Shown: piece by piece, positions 1 to 7,900 of the stretch
How the letters are laid out: each line of letters opens with the position of its first letter
Position numbering within the stretch: the first letter of the stretch is position 1
From: Sediminibacterium sp. TEGAF015
GTDB taxonomy: Bacteria > Bacteroidota > Bacteroidia > Chitinophagales > Chitinophagaceae
Length of the DNA stretch: 64,000 nt
NCBI RefSeq assembly: GCF_025997995.1
Contig: NZ_AP026683.1
Coordinates: 1,364,501-1,428,500, forward strand
Direction: 5' to 3'
Program-made: the position numbers and the translations under genes
Notes under the pieces: model-generated
The model's database searches: none
Told to the model about the DNA's origin: nothing
Seen by the model: the letters and a program-made list of their open reading frames with translations, nothing else

Positions 1-634
1 TTTTATCGCTCACTTTGGCTCCGCCAATTATTGCAGTAAATGGTTTCTCTGCTTTGTGCAATACTAGTTCTGCAGCTTTTACTTCTCCTTCCATTAATAG
101 GCCAAACATTTTATTGCCCGGTGCAAAAAACTGCGCAATCACTGCTGTAGATGCATGAGCGCGGTGTGCGGTTCCAAAAGCATCATTTACATACACATCC
201 CCTAATTTGCTCAATTTCTCAGCAAATGCCGCATCTCCTTTTTCTTCTTCTTTATAGAAGCGGAGATTTTCCAATAACAAAACTTCTCCTCCCTGCAAAG
301 CAGCAGATTTATCAATGGCTTCTTGTCCAATGCAATCGTTGGCAAACTGAACCAACACTTCTTTGCCCATTGCTTTAGTAAGGAGGGATTGCAAATGGCC
401 GGTAATATGAATTAAAGAACTTTTGGTTTCAGGCCCTTCTTTTGGACGCCCCAAATGGCTCATTAAAATAACAGATCCACCATCATTTAAGATTTTAACG
501 ATTGTGGGAATAGCTGCACGCATGCGATTGTCATCGCCAATAGCATATGTTTGTTTATCTAGGGGGACATTAAAGTCTACACGGATTAATGCTTTCTTTC
601 CAGCAAAATGATACGATTCAAAAGGACTTGCCAT
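1..634 (-). CDS. pgk: Phosphoglycerate kinase, N-terminal part (cut by window edge)
   Basis: Glycolytic enzyme that transfers phosphate from 1,3-bisphosphoglycerate to ADP in the cytoplasm. Reading the minus strand from the ATG at 634 gives an open frame to the window edge that begins [20 protein letters not shown]. It contains the family signatures RVDFNVPLD near the start, [11 protein letters not shown] around residue 65, and [15 protein letters not shown] and [14 protein letters not shown] around residues 115-150. About 210 residues of the usual roughly 395 are present; the C-terminal nucleotide domain lies outside the window. It is downstream of gap with an 83-nt gap that contains a terminator hairpin, so it is either partly read through from gap or has its own promoter. 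Identity is certain; only the 3' end is missing. Confidence 0.97.
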   Translation of the reverse strand, partial: MASPFESYHFAGKKALIRVDFNVPLDKQTYAIGDDNRMRAAIPTIVKILNDGGSVILMSHLGRPKEGPETKSSLIHITGHLQSLLTKAMGKEVLVQFANDCIGQEAIDKSAALQGGEVLLLENLRFYKEEEKGDAAFAEKLSKLGDVYVNDAFGTAHRAHASTAVIAQFFAPGNKMFGLLMEGEVKAAELVLHKAEKPFTAIIGGAKVSDK

Positions 635-667
635 AAAAATTATTTATTGGCAATTTAACCAAAAAAC

Positions 668-699
668 AAAAGCCGTCCTGAATAATCAGAACGGCTTTT
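668..699 (-). terminator. Intrinsic terminator after gap
   Basis: A 13-bp stem with one mismatch (AAAAGCCGT-CTG arms at 668-680 and 687-699) and a 6-nt loop. On the minus strand it is followed by a T-rich tail (TTTTGTTTTTT). It lies between gap and pgk, so it would end or attenuate gap transcripts before pgk. Confidence 0.8.
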
Positions 700-717
700 A
701 CTCAATTTTAAAACTAT

Positions 718-1731
718 TTATTTGCTGATTAGGCCTGCAAAATAATTTACAGTTCTTACCAACTGGCTTACATAGCTCATTTCATTATCGTACCAGCTAA
801 CGGTTTTCACAATTTGTGCATCACCAACGGTCATCACTTTGGTTTGAGTTGCATCGAATAATGAACCAAAATGAGTACCAATAATATCGGTGCTCACAAT
901 TTCGTCTTCATTGTAACCAAAGCTTTCGTTAGCAGCAGCTTTCATTGCAGCATTTACTTCTTCAGCAGTTACTTTCTTATTCAAGATAGAAACCAATTCA
1001 GTTAAAGAACCAGTGATGGTTGGAACACGCTGTGCACTTCCGTCTAATTTTCCCTTAAGTTCTGGTAACACTAAACCAATTGCTTTAGCAGCACCTGTAC
1101 TGTTTGGAACAATATTAGCAGCAGCAGCTCTTGCTCTTCTTAAGTCACCTTTTGGATGTGGAGCATCTAAGGTATTCTGATCGTTTGTATATGCGTGTAT
1201 GGTAGTCATAATACCGGTCTGGATACCAAACTGATCATTCAATACTTTCGCCATAGGAGCCAAACAGTTTGTAGTACAAGACGCACAAGAAATGATGGTT
1301 TCAGAACCATCTAGAATACTGTGGTTTACATTGTATACAACTGTTTTTAAATCACCAGTTGCAGGTGCAGAAATTACAACACGCTTAGCACCAGCAGCCA
1401 AATGTGCAGCTGCTTTGTCTTTGTCAGTAAAGAAACCAGTTGACTCAATCACTACATCAACTCCGTGGGTTCCCCAAGGAATTTGAGAAGGATCTTTCTG
1501 GGCATATATTTTTACTGTTTCGCCGTTTACTATAATCGAATCTTCTGTAGAAGTAACAGTTGCATCAAAACGCCCTTGTGCACTGTCGTACTTCAATAAA
1601 TGAGCTAAAACCGCTGGACTAGTCAGGTCATTAATAGCAACCACATCAATTCCCTTCATATTGTAAATCTGACGAAACACCAGACGACCGATTCTTCCGA
1701 AACCGTTAATAGCCACTTTTACTGTACTCAT
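718..1731 (-). CDS. gap: Glyceraldehyde-3-phosphate dehydrogenase, type I
   Basis: Catalyses the NAD-dependent oxidative phosphorylation of glyceraldehyde-3-phosphate in glycolysis; cytoplasmic tetramer. The 337-residue length is normal. The N-terminal NAD-binding motif INGFGRIGR is at residues 8-16, and an Asp at position 35 (AINDL) is typical of NAD rather than NADP preference. The catalytic cysteine is Cys152 in [10 protein letters not shown], and the C-terminal WYDNEMSY motif is intact. It starts at an ATG with a TANNTTTG -7 element about 40 nt upstream, divergent from the tRNA-Glu gene. The gap-pgk order is common in bacteria and supports a glycolytic rather than gluconeogenic paralogue, although the latter cannot be excluded. 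Confidence 0.97.
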   Translation of the reverse strand: MSTVKVAINGFGRIGRLVFRQIYNMKGIDVVAINDLTSPAVLAHLLKYDSAQGRFDATVTSTEDSIIVNGETVKIYAQKDPSQIPWGTHGVDVVIESTGFFTDKDKAAAHLAAGAKRVVISAPATGDLKTVVYNVNHSILDGSETIISCASCTTNCLAPMAKVLNDQFGIQTGIMTTIHAYTNDQNTLDAPHPKGDLRRARAAAANIVPNSTGAAKAIGLVLPELKGKLDGSAQRVPTITGSLTELVSILNKKVTAEEVNAAMKAAANESFGYNEDEIVSTDIIGTHFGSLFDATQTKVMTVGDAQIVKTVSWYDNEMSYVSQLVRTVNYFAGLISK

Positions 1732-1769
1732 TGATAAATGTTTTTATGTAAATAATTACGTTAGAGGAG

Positions 1770-1777
1770 CAAATTTA
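1770..1777 (-). promoter_or_regulatory. Candidate -7 element of the gap promoter
   Basis: On the minus strand this reads TAAATTTG, an exact match to the Bacteroidota -7 consensus TANNTTTG, 38 nt before the gap ATG. No good TTTG -33 element is seen at the expected 19-21 nt spacing, so confidence is moderate. Confidence 0.45.
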
Positions 1778-1815
1778 CAGTTTATCAAATGATTTTGGTT
1801 ATTTTGATAAAAAAG

Positions 1816-1847
1816 TTTGGCAGAAAAGAAATTGCCTCTTATTTTTG
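1816..1847 (+). promoter_or_regulatory. Promoter of tRNA-Glu
   Basis: TTTG at 1816-1819 and TATTTTTG at 1840-1847 are separated by 20 nt, an exact match to the Bacteroidota primary sigma consensus (TTTG, N19-21, TANNTTTG). The predicted start is about 15 nt before the mature tRNA 5' end, leaving a short leader for RNase P. Confidence 0.8.
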
Positions 1848-1869
1848 CAACCCGAAAGACAAAAACCAT

Positions 1870-1941
1870 GGCCGGTTCGTCTATCGGCTAGGACAGCCCC
1901 CTTTCACGGGGCAAAGACGGGTTCGATTCCCGTACCGGCTA
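1870..1941 (+). tRNA. tRNA-Glu (anticodon TTC)
   Basis: The sequence folds into a full cloverleaf. The 7-bp acceptor stem (GGCCGGT with ACCGGCT) has a terminal G-U wobble. There is a D-arm with GGCTAGGA and a 5-bp anticodon stem GCCCC/GGGGC around loop CTTTCAC, giving anticodon TTC at 1903-1905. The T-arm is GACGGGTTCGATTCCCGT. The 3' CCA is not encoded (the discriminator A at 1941 is followed by CAA) and must be added after transcription. Confidence 0.95.
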
Positions 1942-1946
1942 CAAAG

Positions 1947-1975
1947 CCCTCAAGCGAAAGCGAGAGGGTTTTTTT
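1947..1975 (+). terminator. Intrinsic terminator of tRNA-Glu
   Basis: CCCTC (1947-1951) pairs with GAGGG (1964-1968), with an inner GC-GAAA-GC mini-stem, followed by seven T residues. It starts six nt after the tRNA end and is one arm of the inverted repeat at 1944-2056. Confidence 0.8.
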
Positions 1976-2016
1976 ATTTGCGAACATGCCGAATGTATTC
2001 GGTAAAGAGAGCAAAT

Positions 2017-2051
2017 AAAAAAACCCGGTATCGGCTTCGCCGATACGAGGG
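2017..2051 (-). terminator. Intrinsic terminator facing tRNA-Glu
   Basis: On the minus strand, CCC-TC precedes an 8-bp perfect stem (GTATCGGC/GCCGATAC) with a GAA loop and closing GGG, followed by seven T residues. It would end minus-strand transcripts coming from the small ORF at 2399-2148. Confidence 0.7.
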
Positions 2052-2147
2052 CTTTGGGTAAGGCCCCTTTAGGGGAAGACAGCCAAGTAAAGTGAGGCTG
2101 GCAATCCCGAACACACAAAATAAAGCAGACAATCCCGCTCAATATAT

Positions 2148-2399
2148 TTAAACCTTAATGTAAATCCTTTTTTTGTCCATCCAATAACCAATTAACCGAA
2201 GGGATAAGACAAAGCATAATGCAAACAGTAAAGAGCCATTTTCCGGTGGACCCGGAAATTGGCCAGTAATATTTTGATGAAACCAGTCCCGGGCATAACC
2301 GATAAACAACAAGGCCGTTGCAGCAAATAGAAAGAAAGGAAAAACTAGGTCAGTTGGGGTGAGGCTAAATACATCAAGCGAATAATATCGCTGGTTCAT
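2148..2399 (-). CDS. Small hypothetical membrane protein (83 aa)
   Basis: I do not recognise a named family. The protein has two likely membrane segments, at about residues 17-38 (rich in Phe, Leu and Ala) and 55-73, and ends in a basic tail (MDKKRIYIKV). It starts at an ATG and stands alone between tRNA-Glu and the divergent hexosaminidase gene. On its strand it is followed by a good intrinsic terminator, which supports real transcription. A short loop containing Gly and Pro separates the two helices. It could be a small inner-membrane protein of unknown role or, less likely, a chance frame. Confidence 0.5.
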   Translation of the reverse strand: MNQRYYSLDVFSLTPTDLVFPFFLFAATALLFIGYARDWFHQNITGQFPGPPENGSLLFALCFVLSLRLIGYWMDKKRIYIKV

Positions 2400-2534
2400 A
2401 GCAATTGGTATTATAAATTATTAGATAGTTTTACAACCTTGTCAAAAAGAGTTTTTTGAATTTACAAGGCTAAATTACATGTAGATTTTTTTATAATTTC
2501 TTTTGATGCAATATTTTATTAATAAGTATAAACA

Positions 2535-4451
2535 ATGAAAAAACTATTATTTATTAGCATTTTAGCAATCGCAGCATTTGATGCATTAGCGCAAAATAGC
2601 AAACTTGATATTTCGATTGTTCCTTTACCGGTTAGTCACCAGTTTACTGATGGTAGCTTCTCACTTAAAAAAACAACAGCGATAGAGTTGATAGGCAATG
2701 ATATTGATGCAAAAAAAGTAGCTGAATTTTTAAGTAGTCGTATACAAACAGCTACTGGATATGAGATGCCCGTAAAAGTAATTAGCACAGTTTCTACCAC
2801 CCCGGGAAATATTAGGTTAGCATTAATTAACGATCCGCAAATAGGTAACGAAGGCTACAAGATAAATGTAACCCCAAGTGCAGTATCTATATCAGCTAAT
2901 AAGGCTGCAGGATTATTTTACGGTATGCAAAGTTTCTTACAGTTGTTGCCAAAGGAAGTTGAAAGAAAAAATGGCCTTGCATCAAATACAAAATGGACAG
3001 TGCCTGCAATCAGTATAACTGATTACCCCCGTTTTTCCTGGAGAGGGTTAATGCTCGATGTAAGTAGACATTTTTTTACAAAAGATGAAGTGAAGAGTTT
3101 TATTGATGATATGGCTAGATATAAGTACAATGTATTGCATTTACATCTTACCGATGACCAAGGATGGAGACTTGAAATAAAGCGTTTACCTGAACTCACA
3201 AGAGTAGGTGCCTGGAGACCCAAAAGAGATGGCAAGTATGCTAATACCAAAGCTCCAGATCCGAATGAGCCCAAAACTTATGGTGGTTATTATACACATA
3301 ATGATATTAGGGAACTCGTAAAATATGCCAGCGATAGGTTCATAAACATTTTACCAGAAATAGATGTCCCCGGTCATAGTTTGGCAGCAATTGCTTCTTA
3401 TCCATACTTAACAAGCACACCTGGAACTTATAGCGTAAATGCAGGTGAAAAATTTATGGAATGGCCCGAGGGTGGCCATTTTTATGCATTGGTCGACAAC
3501 AATCTAAGCCCTGCTAAAGAAGAAGTATATGAATTTTTAGATAAAGTATTTACAGAAGTTGCGGAATTATTCCCATTTCCCTACATACATATGGGAGGCG
3601 ATGAAGCTGCAAAAAATTTTTGGGAAAAGAGCAATTTGATTAAAGATTTAATGCAGAGGGAATCTTTAAAAGACATGAATGAGGTACAAAGCTATTTTGT
3701 GAAGCGGGTAGAAAAAATCATAAATACAAAAGGAAAGAAATTAATAGGGTGGGATGAAATACTGGAAGGAGGACTTGCTCCAAATGCAGCTGTAATGAGT
3801 TGGCGCGGCATGAAAGGAGGAATTGAAGCTGCCAAAGCCGGTCATGAAGTTGTGATGTCACCAACTGATTATGTTTACCTAGATTATATGCAAGGCGATC
3901 CAATCACCGAGCCACTTATCTATGCCTCACTGCGTTTGAAAAAAACCTATGATTTTAATCCTTTACCGAAAGGCGTAGACCCTAAATTAATTTTAGGCGG
4001 ACAGGGCAATCTTTGGACAGAACAGATGACGAACATGCGCACGGTACAATATATGACATGGCCTAGAGGGTTGGCTATTGCAGAGTCAGTTTGGTCTCCA
4101 GATGAAAAAAAGAATTGGAACCATTTTGTAAATCGCGTAGAAAAACAAATGGAAAGACTAGATGAAGCAAAAGTGAAATATGCTAAAACCATGTATGAGC
4201 CAATTTTCACAACAGCAAAGGAAGAAGACAAAGTAAGCGTGACGCTGGCAACAGAAATTGAAGGTGTGGATATTCACTATTCGTTGGATGATACACATCC
4301 AGATGAATTTTATCCAAAATATACGGCTCCTATTTTAGTGCCAAATGATGCAGCTACTTTAAAAGTAGTAACCTATAAAAATGGCAAACAAGTAGGGCGA
4401 CAAATAAATATGCCCGTTGCTGAGTTAAAGCGTAGAGCTGGCATAAAATAA
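2535..4451 (+). CDS. Secreted beta-N-acetylhexosaminidase (GH20)
   Basis: Hydrolyses terminal GlcNAc or GalNAc residues from chitin fragments, peptidoglycan-derived sugars or glycans by substrate-assisted catalysis, probably in the periplasm or at the cell surface. A signal peptide covers residues 1-19 (cleavage after DALA). A GH20b-type N-terminal domain spans about 25-155, followed by the GH20 barrel at about 160-510 with PRFSWRGLMLDVSRHFF at its start and LHLTDDQGWRLEI. The catalytic pair Asp356-Glu357 lies in HMGGDEAAKNFW. A chitobiase-type C-terminal domain (about 555-625) carries IHYSLDDTHP. Length (638 aa) is usual for Bacteroidota members. No SusC/SusD pair is nearby, so it is not in a polysaccharide utilisation locus within this window. 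The SRAP gene follows after 13 nt. Confidence 0.93.
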   Translation: MKKLLFISILAIAAFDALAQNSKLDISIVPLPVSHQFTDGSFSLKKTTAIELIGNDIDAKKVAEFLSSRIQTATGYEMPVKVISTVSTTPGNIRLALINDPQIGNEGYKINVTPSAVSISANKAAGLFYGMQSFLQLLPKEVERKNGLASNTKWTVPAISITDYPRFSWRGLMLDVSRHFFTKDEVKSFIDDMARYKYNVLHLHLTDDQGWRLEIKRLPELTRVGAWRPKRDGKYANTKAPDPNEPKTYGGYYTHNDIRELVKYASDRFINILPEIDVPGHSLAAIASYPYLTSTPGTYSVNAGEKFMEWPEGGHFYALVDNNLSPAKEEVYEFLDKVFTEVAELFPFPYIHMGGDEAAKNFWEKSNLIKDLMQRESLKDMNEVQSYFVKRVEKIINTKGKKLIGWDEILEGGLAPNAAVMSWRGMKGGIEAAKAGHEVVMSPTDYVYLDYMQGDPITEPLIYASLRLKKTYDFNPLPKGVDPKLILGGQGNLWTEQMTNMRTVQYMTWPRGLAIAESVWSPDEKKNWNHFVNRVEKQMERLDEAKVKYAKTMYEPIFTTAKEEDKVSVTLATEIEGVDIHYSLDDTHPDEFYPKYTAPILVPNDAATLKVVTYKNGKQVGRQINMPVAELKRRAGIK

Positions 4452-4464
4452 ATAGACACTTATT

Positions 4465-5202
4465 ATGTGCTACTACAACTCACTTAAATTACCCGCAAAA
4501 AAAGAGATAACACTCAAAGGGAAGAAGAAAACAATACCGGCAACGGATTTAACAGTTCAGTCAGGTTTTGCTTATACGTCCTGGCCCATCATTATAGAGA
4601 ACAACGCAGGAGAATGGGAACCCGAACTGGCACATTGGGAATTCATTCCCTGGTTCATTAAAAATCTGGGGGAGTTACAAGAAAGTAGAAAAAAATACAA
4701 CACACTTAATGCCACTGCAGAAAAATTATTTGAAAGCAAATTGTATAAAGCAGCTGCTAAAGCCAGAAGATGTTTGGTATTAAGTACCGGATTCTTTGAA
4801 TGGCGACATTATCAACGACCGGAAGATAAAAAACCCATCGCTTATCCCTATTATATTCATAGTGCAAACGAGAAGGAAAACTTACTATTCATGGCCGGAA
4901 TCTGGCAACCCTGGACCGATCAATTGTCTGGCGAAATGGTACACAGTTTTGCCATTGTTACCACAGAGGCAAACGGGCTGATGGAAAACATTCACAACAC
5001 AAAAAAGCGAATGCCCACTATATTACCAACAGCACTCGCGGAAGAATGGATTAGTCCAATTAAAGAAAACAGGGTACAGGAAATTGCTGCCTATCAGGCA
5101 GAAGCAGGAACACTAAGAGCTCATTCAATTGCTAAAGACTTTAACCGGGGCATATTCAATCCGCTGGAAGAAGTGGAGTATACATTTCTTCCACCTTTAT
5201 AA
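4465..5202 (+). CDS. SRAP domain protein (YedK/HMCES family)
   Basis: Members of this family form a covalent thiazolidine crosslink between Cys2 and abasic sites in single-stranded DNA, protecting replication forks. Cys2 is directly after the initiator Met (MCYYN), which fixes the start. The active-site Glu corresponds to Glu112 in GFFEW and the His to His177 before KKRMPTIL; the conserved Asn is Asn82 in NATAE. The Arg that follows this Asn in E. coli YedK (NARAE) is a Thr here, which may alter DNA backbone contact. Length 245 aa is typical. It follows the hexosaminidase by 13 nt but has no obvious functional link, and its 3' end overlaps convergent moaCB by 6 nt. Confidence 0.92.
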   Translation: MCYYNSLKLPAKKEITLKGKKKTIPATDLTVQSGFAYTSWPIIIENNAGEWEPELAHWEFIPWFIKNLGELQESRKKYNTLNATAEKLFESKLYKAAAKARRCLVLSTGFFEWRHYQRPEDKKPIAYPYYIHSANEKENLLFMAGIWQPWTDQLSGEMVHSFAIVTTEANGLMENIHNTKKRMPTILPTALAEEWISPIKENRVQEIAAYQAEAGTLRAHSIAKDFNRGIFNPLEEVEYTFLPPL

Positions 5203-6111
5203 GCTATGACGGCTCCCTTTTATTACATCAAATACATGCAATATCTGGGGGAATAAAGCTGCCATGTATTCATTGGCCCCTGAAAGGGATCCAGGGAAGC
5301 TCATCACTAGCGTATTACCAATCAGGCCTGCTACACTTCTGGATAGCATTGCATAAGGCATACGGTTTTGTCCATAATTTCTGGCAGCTTCCATAATCCC
5401 GGGCAATTCTTTCTGCAACATGGGTTGTAGAATATCCGGTGTAATATCCCTGGGGGAAACACCTGTTCCTCCAACTAAAATCAACAACTGATTTTCCGAA
5501 TTTGTATTATCTAGTACAACATTTCTGATAGATTCTGCTTCATCCGGAATAACACTATATATTGGTACGGCTACCCCCAATGCTTCCAACGCTTCCACTA
5601 CTACTTTACCCGCGCTATCTTCTGCATTGCCAGCTGCAATGGTATCGGAACAAACAATTACAGCTGCATTCAATCCTTTATCTGCATACTTCTTCTTATC
5701 AGACTTACCGCCAGTTTTAGCCTGCAGTTTAATTTCCTGAATGCTGACATTTTTGTCAATGGGTTTGAGCATATCGTATAAAGTGAGTGCGGCAACAGAA
5801 GCACCATGCATGGCTTCTACTTCAACACCTGTTTTATAAATGGTATGCACTTCTACTTCAATCACTACCCTTAAGTCCTTAATGGTAAAACGCACATCGG
5901 TATACTCAACTGGAAGCGGATGACAATCGGGTATCATCTCACTTGTTTTTTTCACCCCAAATAAGGCAGCCACTTTAGCAAAAGAAAAAACATCCCCTTT
6001 TGGCACTTTCTTCTGAACAATAGCATCAATGGTATCCTGACTAGACACTAATACCGAAGCTTCAGCAATGGCTTTGCGAAGGGTATTTGACTTATATGTG
6101 ATATTAACCAT
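5197..6111 (-). CDS. moaCB: MoaC-MoaB fusion, bifunctional Moco biosynthesis protein
   Basis: Two Moco enzymes in one chain of 304 residues. Residues about 1-150 are MoaC (cyclic pyranopterin monophosphate synthase, working with MoaA), with the conserved CHPLP, VEAMHGAS and KTGGKSD motifs that include the catalytic lysine. Residues about 155-300 are a MoaB/MogA domain that adenylates molybdopterin, with the signature GGTGVSPRD and the FPGSLSG loop. It is the last gene of the Moco operon, starting 6 nt after moaE. The fusion is also known from other Bacteroidota and joins an early and a late step. Its 3' end overlaps the convergent SRAP gene by 6 nt. Confidence 0.95.
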   Translation of the reverse strand: MVNITYKSNTLRKAIAEASVLVSSQDTIDAIVQKKVPKGDVFSFAKVAALFGVKKTSEMIPDCHPLPVEYTDVRFTIKDLRVVIEVEVHTIYKTGVEVEAMHGASVAALTLYDMLKPIDKNVSIQEIKLQAKTGGKSDKKKYADKGLNAAVIVCSDTIAAGNAEDSAGKVVVEALEALGVAVPIYSVIPDEAESIRNVVLDNTNSENQLLILVGGTGVSPRDITPDILQPMLQKELPGIMEAARNYGQNRMPYAMLSRSVAGLIGNTLVMSFPGSLSGANEYMAALFPQILHVFDVIKGSRHSL

Positions 6112-6117
6112 GCTGTT

Positions 6118-6561
6118 TTAATTATTTTGTTTCCATACTGTCGAATGATTGGCGCAGATTTCCTTACCCCATATCGGCAGTTCTTTTTTAATGGTTTCTA
6201 CCATTTCATTGCAGGCATCTATGGCATCTCTGCGATGCGCAGATGAAGTAAAAACAAATAAACAAATTTCCCCAACTGCAACCGACCCGAGACTATGGTA
6301 AATATGCATACAAGTCAATGCATATTTTTGAAAAAACTGCTCCCGAATTATCGCCATCTTTTCTTCCACCATTGCTTCGTAAGCAGTATATACTATGGCA
6401 ACTACTTTTTCTCCCTCAATCTCATCTTCCCTCACTTGACCTAAGAATATGCTGTGTGCTCCAATATTCGTTTTAGTGGAATGTTTCTGAATATCGTCTG
6501 CTATTTTCTGTACAGGAATTGGACCCTGATAAAAAATACTATGGTGCTTTTTACTACTCAT
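6118..6561 (-). CDS. moaE: Molybdopterin synthase catalytic subunit
   Basis: Large subunit of MPT synthase: with thiocarboxylated MoaD it inserts the two dithiolene sulfurs into cyclic pyranopterin monophosphate. The 147-residue protein shows HSIFLGQVRED near residue 37, the YTAYEAM motif, RIYHxLG-like IYHSLGSVAVGE, SAHRRDAIDAC and the substrate-binding ELPIWGKE segment carrying the conserved Lys near the C-terminus. The start codon lies inside the end of moeB (8-nt overlap), indicating translational coupling. Its partner MoaD is encoded two genes upstream. Confidence 0.95.
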   Translation of the reverse strand: MSSKKHHSIFYQGPIPVQKIADDIQKHSTKTNIGAHSIFLGQVREDEIEGEKVVAIVYTAYEAMVEEKMAIIREQFFQKYALTCMHIYHSLGSVAVGEICLFVFTSSAHRRDAIDACNEMVETIKKELPIWGKEICANHSTVWKQNN

Positions 6562-7663
6562 TATTTACTGCATTAAAATAGGCGGTTAATCCACCTTTGA
6601 TACTGTAGGTTTCAACCCCTTTATGCAATTTAATGTATTGTGCTGCATAAACACTTCTTATACCCTGATGACAAATAATGTAAATAGGCTGTTGAGGAAG
6701 CTGATCCAAAGATTCCTTTAATACAGACATGGGAATCTGTGCATGTACAAAATCTACCCGCGGATATTCATGCAATTCTCTTACATCCAAAATAAAATGA
6801 CCTGGCTGTTTCTGAATATCAAGTAATTGCCTAACATCTATTTCGTTAATATCGATGTCTTCCAGTTCATCAGCTTCATTCATACATGCTGTTTCATAAT
6901 TCGTTTTATGAAAAAAGGACTCGTCAATGATTGGCGAATTAGGATTAGCGGTTAATGCAATTTCATACCATCTTCCCGATAAATAATGATAGTTGTGTAG
7001 GCTTTGCTTAATTGTACCACCCAACCCAGTTATCAATTTAATAGCTTCTGCTGCCTGCATGGTTCCAATTATACCAGGCAACACTCCTATTACACCCGTT
7101 TCTTCACAACTCGCAAATTCATTGGGCAACGGTTGCACTGGAAACAGATGGCGATAGTGAACAGGCCCTGGCATTTGCCTATTATTCAAAACAGCAACCT
7201 GTCCTTCATAACCAGTAACAGCGCCATAAATCCATGTTTTATTTAGCAGTACACATACATCATTGATCAAGTATTTAGCACCAAAATTATCGGTAGCATC
7301 TACTATCCAATCATATAAACCAATGATGGAAAAAGCATTTTCCTTAGTTAGCCGATAAGAATATTCAACAATTTGAATACCTGCATTGAGTTTCTTTATT
7401 TTCTGAGCGGCTGCAATAACCTTCAGCTGTCCAATATCCGATTCATCATATAATAACTGACGATGCAGATTACTAAGGCTTACCTGGTCTGCATCCATAA
7501 TACCAATCGTTCCAACTCCAGCTCCGGCCAGATACTGCAACACGGGACATCCCAATCCTCCCATACCCACAATCAATACTTTTGCCTCCGCTAATTTTTG
7601 CTGGGTATCTGCACCAAATCCTGGCAGAATCATTTGTCTTTTATAACGATTGAAATCTGTCAT
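6554..7663 (-). CDS. moeB: MoeB-type adenylyltransferase with C-terminal rhodanese domain
   Basis: Activates the C-terminal Gly of MoaD as an acyl-adenylate; the rhodanese domain can supply sulfur for the thiocarboxylate, as in MOCS3/Uba4. The ThiF/MoeB fold covers residues 1-245 with the ATP-binding VGMGGLGCP (32-40), Arg68 in NLHRQ, Lys81 and Asp125 in DATDN. Cys186 (SCEETG) matches the E1 cysteine region. The rhodanese domain spans about 275-366 with active Cys331 in CHQGIRS. Both zinc-binding Cys pairs of typical MoeB are lost: the first reads His169-Tyr-Arg-His172 and the second NPNSP at 240-244. The ATG overlaps the moaD stop by one base, and the 3' end overlaps moaE by 8 nt. Confidence 0.93.
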   Translation of the reverse strand: MTDFNRYKRQMILPGFGADTQQKLAEAKVLIVGMGGLGCPVLQYLAGAGVGTIGIMDADQVSLSNLHRQLLYDESDIGQLKVIAAAQKIKKLNAGIQIVEYSYRLTKENAFSIIGLYDWIVDATDNFGAKYLINDVCVLLNKTWIYGAVTGYEGQVAVLNNRQMPGPVHYRHLFPVQPLPNEFASCEETGVIGVLPGIIGTMQAAEAIKLITGLGGTIKQSLHNYHYLSGRWYEIALTANPNSPIIDESFFHKTNYETACMNEADELEDIDINEIDVRQLLDIQKQPGHFILDVRELHEYPRVDFVHAQIPMSVLKESLDQLPQQPIYIICHQGIRSVYAAQYIKLHKGVETYSIKGGLTAYFNAVNNE

Positions 7664-7896
7664 TATCCACCGGAATAAGGGGGCATTAAAGCAATGGTAT
7701 CGCCTTGCTTCAAAGGGCAGTTTTCATGAACAACCTGTTGATTCAATGCCAGAAAATATTTTTTATTGCCAAGGGCAGGAAAACGGCTCAGTAATTCTTT
7801 TACCAGTGCATCTGTATCTGCACAGTATTCCAGAGCCATTTCTGTCACCAGGGTAATATCGGTTACTGAACCAAAAAACAATACTTTAATACCCAT
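7663..7896 (-). CDS. moaD: Molybdopterin synthase sulfur carrier subunit
   Basis: Ubiquitin-like small subunit of MPT synthase; its C-terminal Gly becomes a thiocarboxylate that donates sulfur. The 77-residue protein has the beta-grasp pattern IKVLFFGSVTDIT at the start, a central FPAL segment and LNQQVV, and ends in the required Gly-Gly (residues 76-77, MPPYSGG). Its TAA shares a base with the moeB ATG (TAATG), placing carrier and activating enzyme in tight coupling. A TauE/SafE permease gene lies 4 nt upstream. Confidence 0.95.
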   Translation of the reverse strand: MGIKVLFFGSVTDITLVTEMALEYCADTDALVKELLSRFPALGNKKYFLALNQQVVHENCPLKQGDTIALMPPYSGG

Positions 7897-7900
7897 AGGA

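Larger units (their letters stand above)
1944..2056. repeat. Mirrored pair of terminator-like repeats (long inverted repeat)
   Basis: Two copies of one element face each other. Each copy reads, from the outside in: AAAGCCCTC, a copy-specific hairpin, GGGTTTTTTTATTTGC, a divergent 7-8 nt stretch, and CCGAAT. They meet at a central GT. The first copy is on the plus strand after tRNA-Glu (1944-1994), the second on the minus strand (2056-1997). Conserved blocks are identical between copies while the hairpin stems differ in sequence but keep pairing. This looks like a duplicated and inverted REP-like or terminator element, forming convergent terminators for tRNA-Glu and the small minus-strand ORF. 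Confidence 0.75.

Noticed and set aside
151..611. Two plus-strand frames in the first 600 bases
   Set aside because: They lie antisense to pgk, which is read without interruption on the minus strand to the window edge.
2057..2147. Possible second tRNA or tRNA remnant next to the inverted terminator copy
   Set aside because: No acceptor or T-arm pairing can be drawn; only a short CCCCTTTAGGGG hairpin is present.
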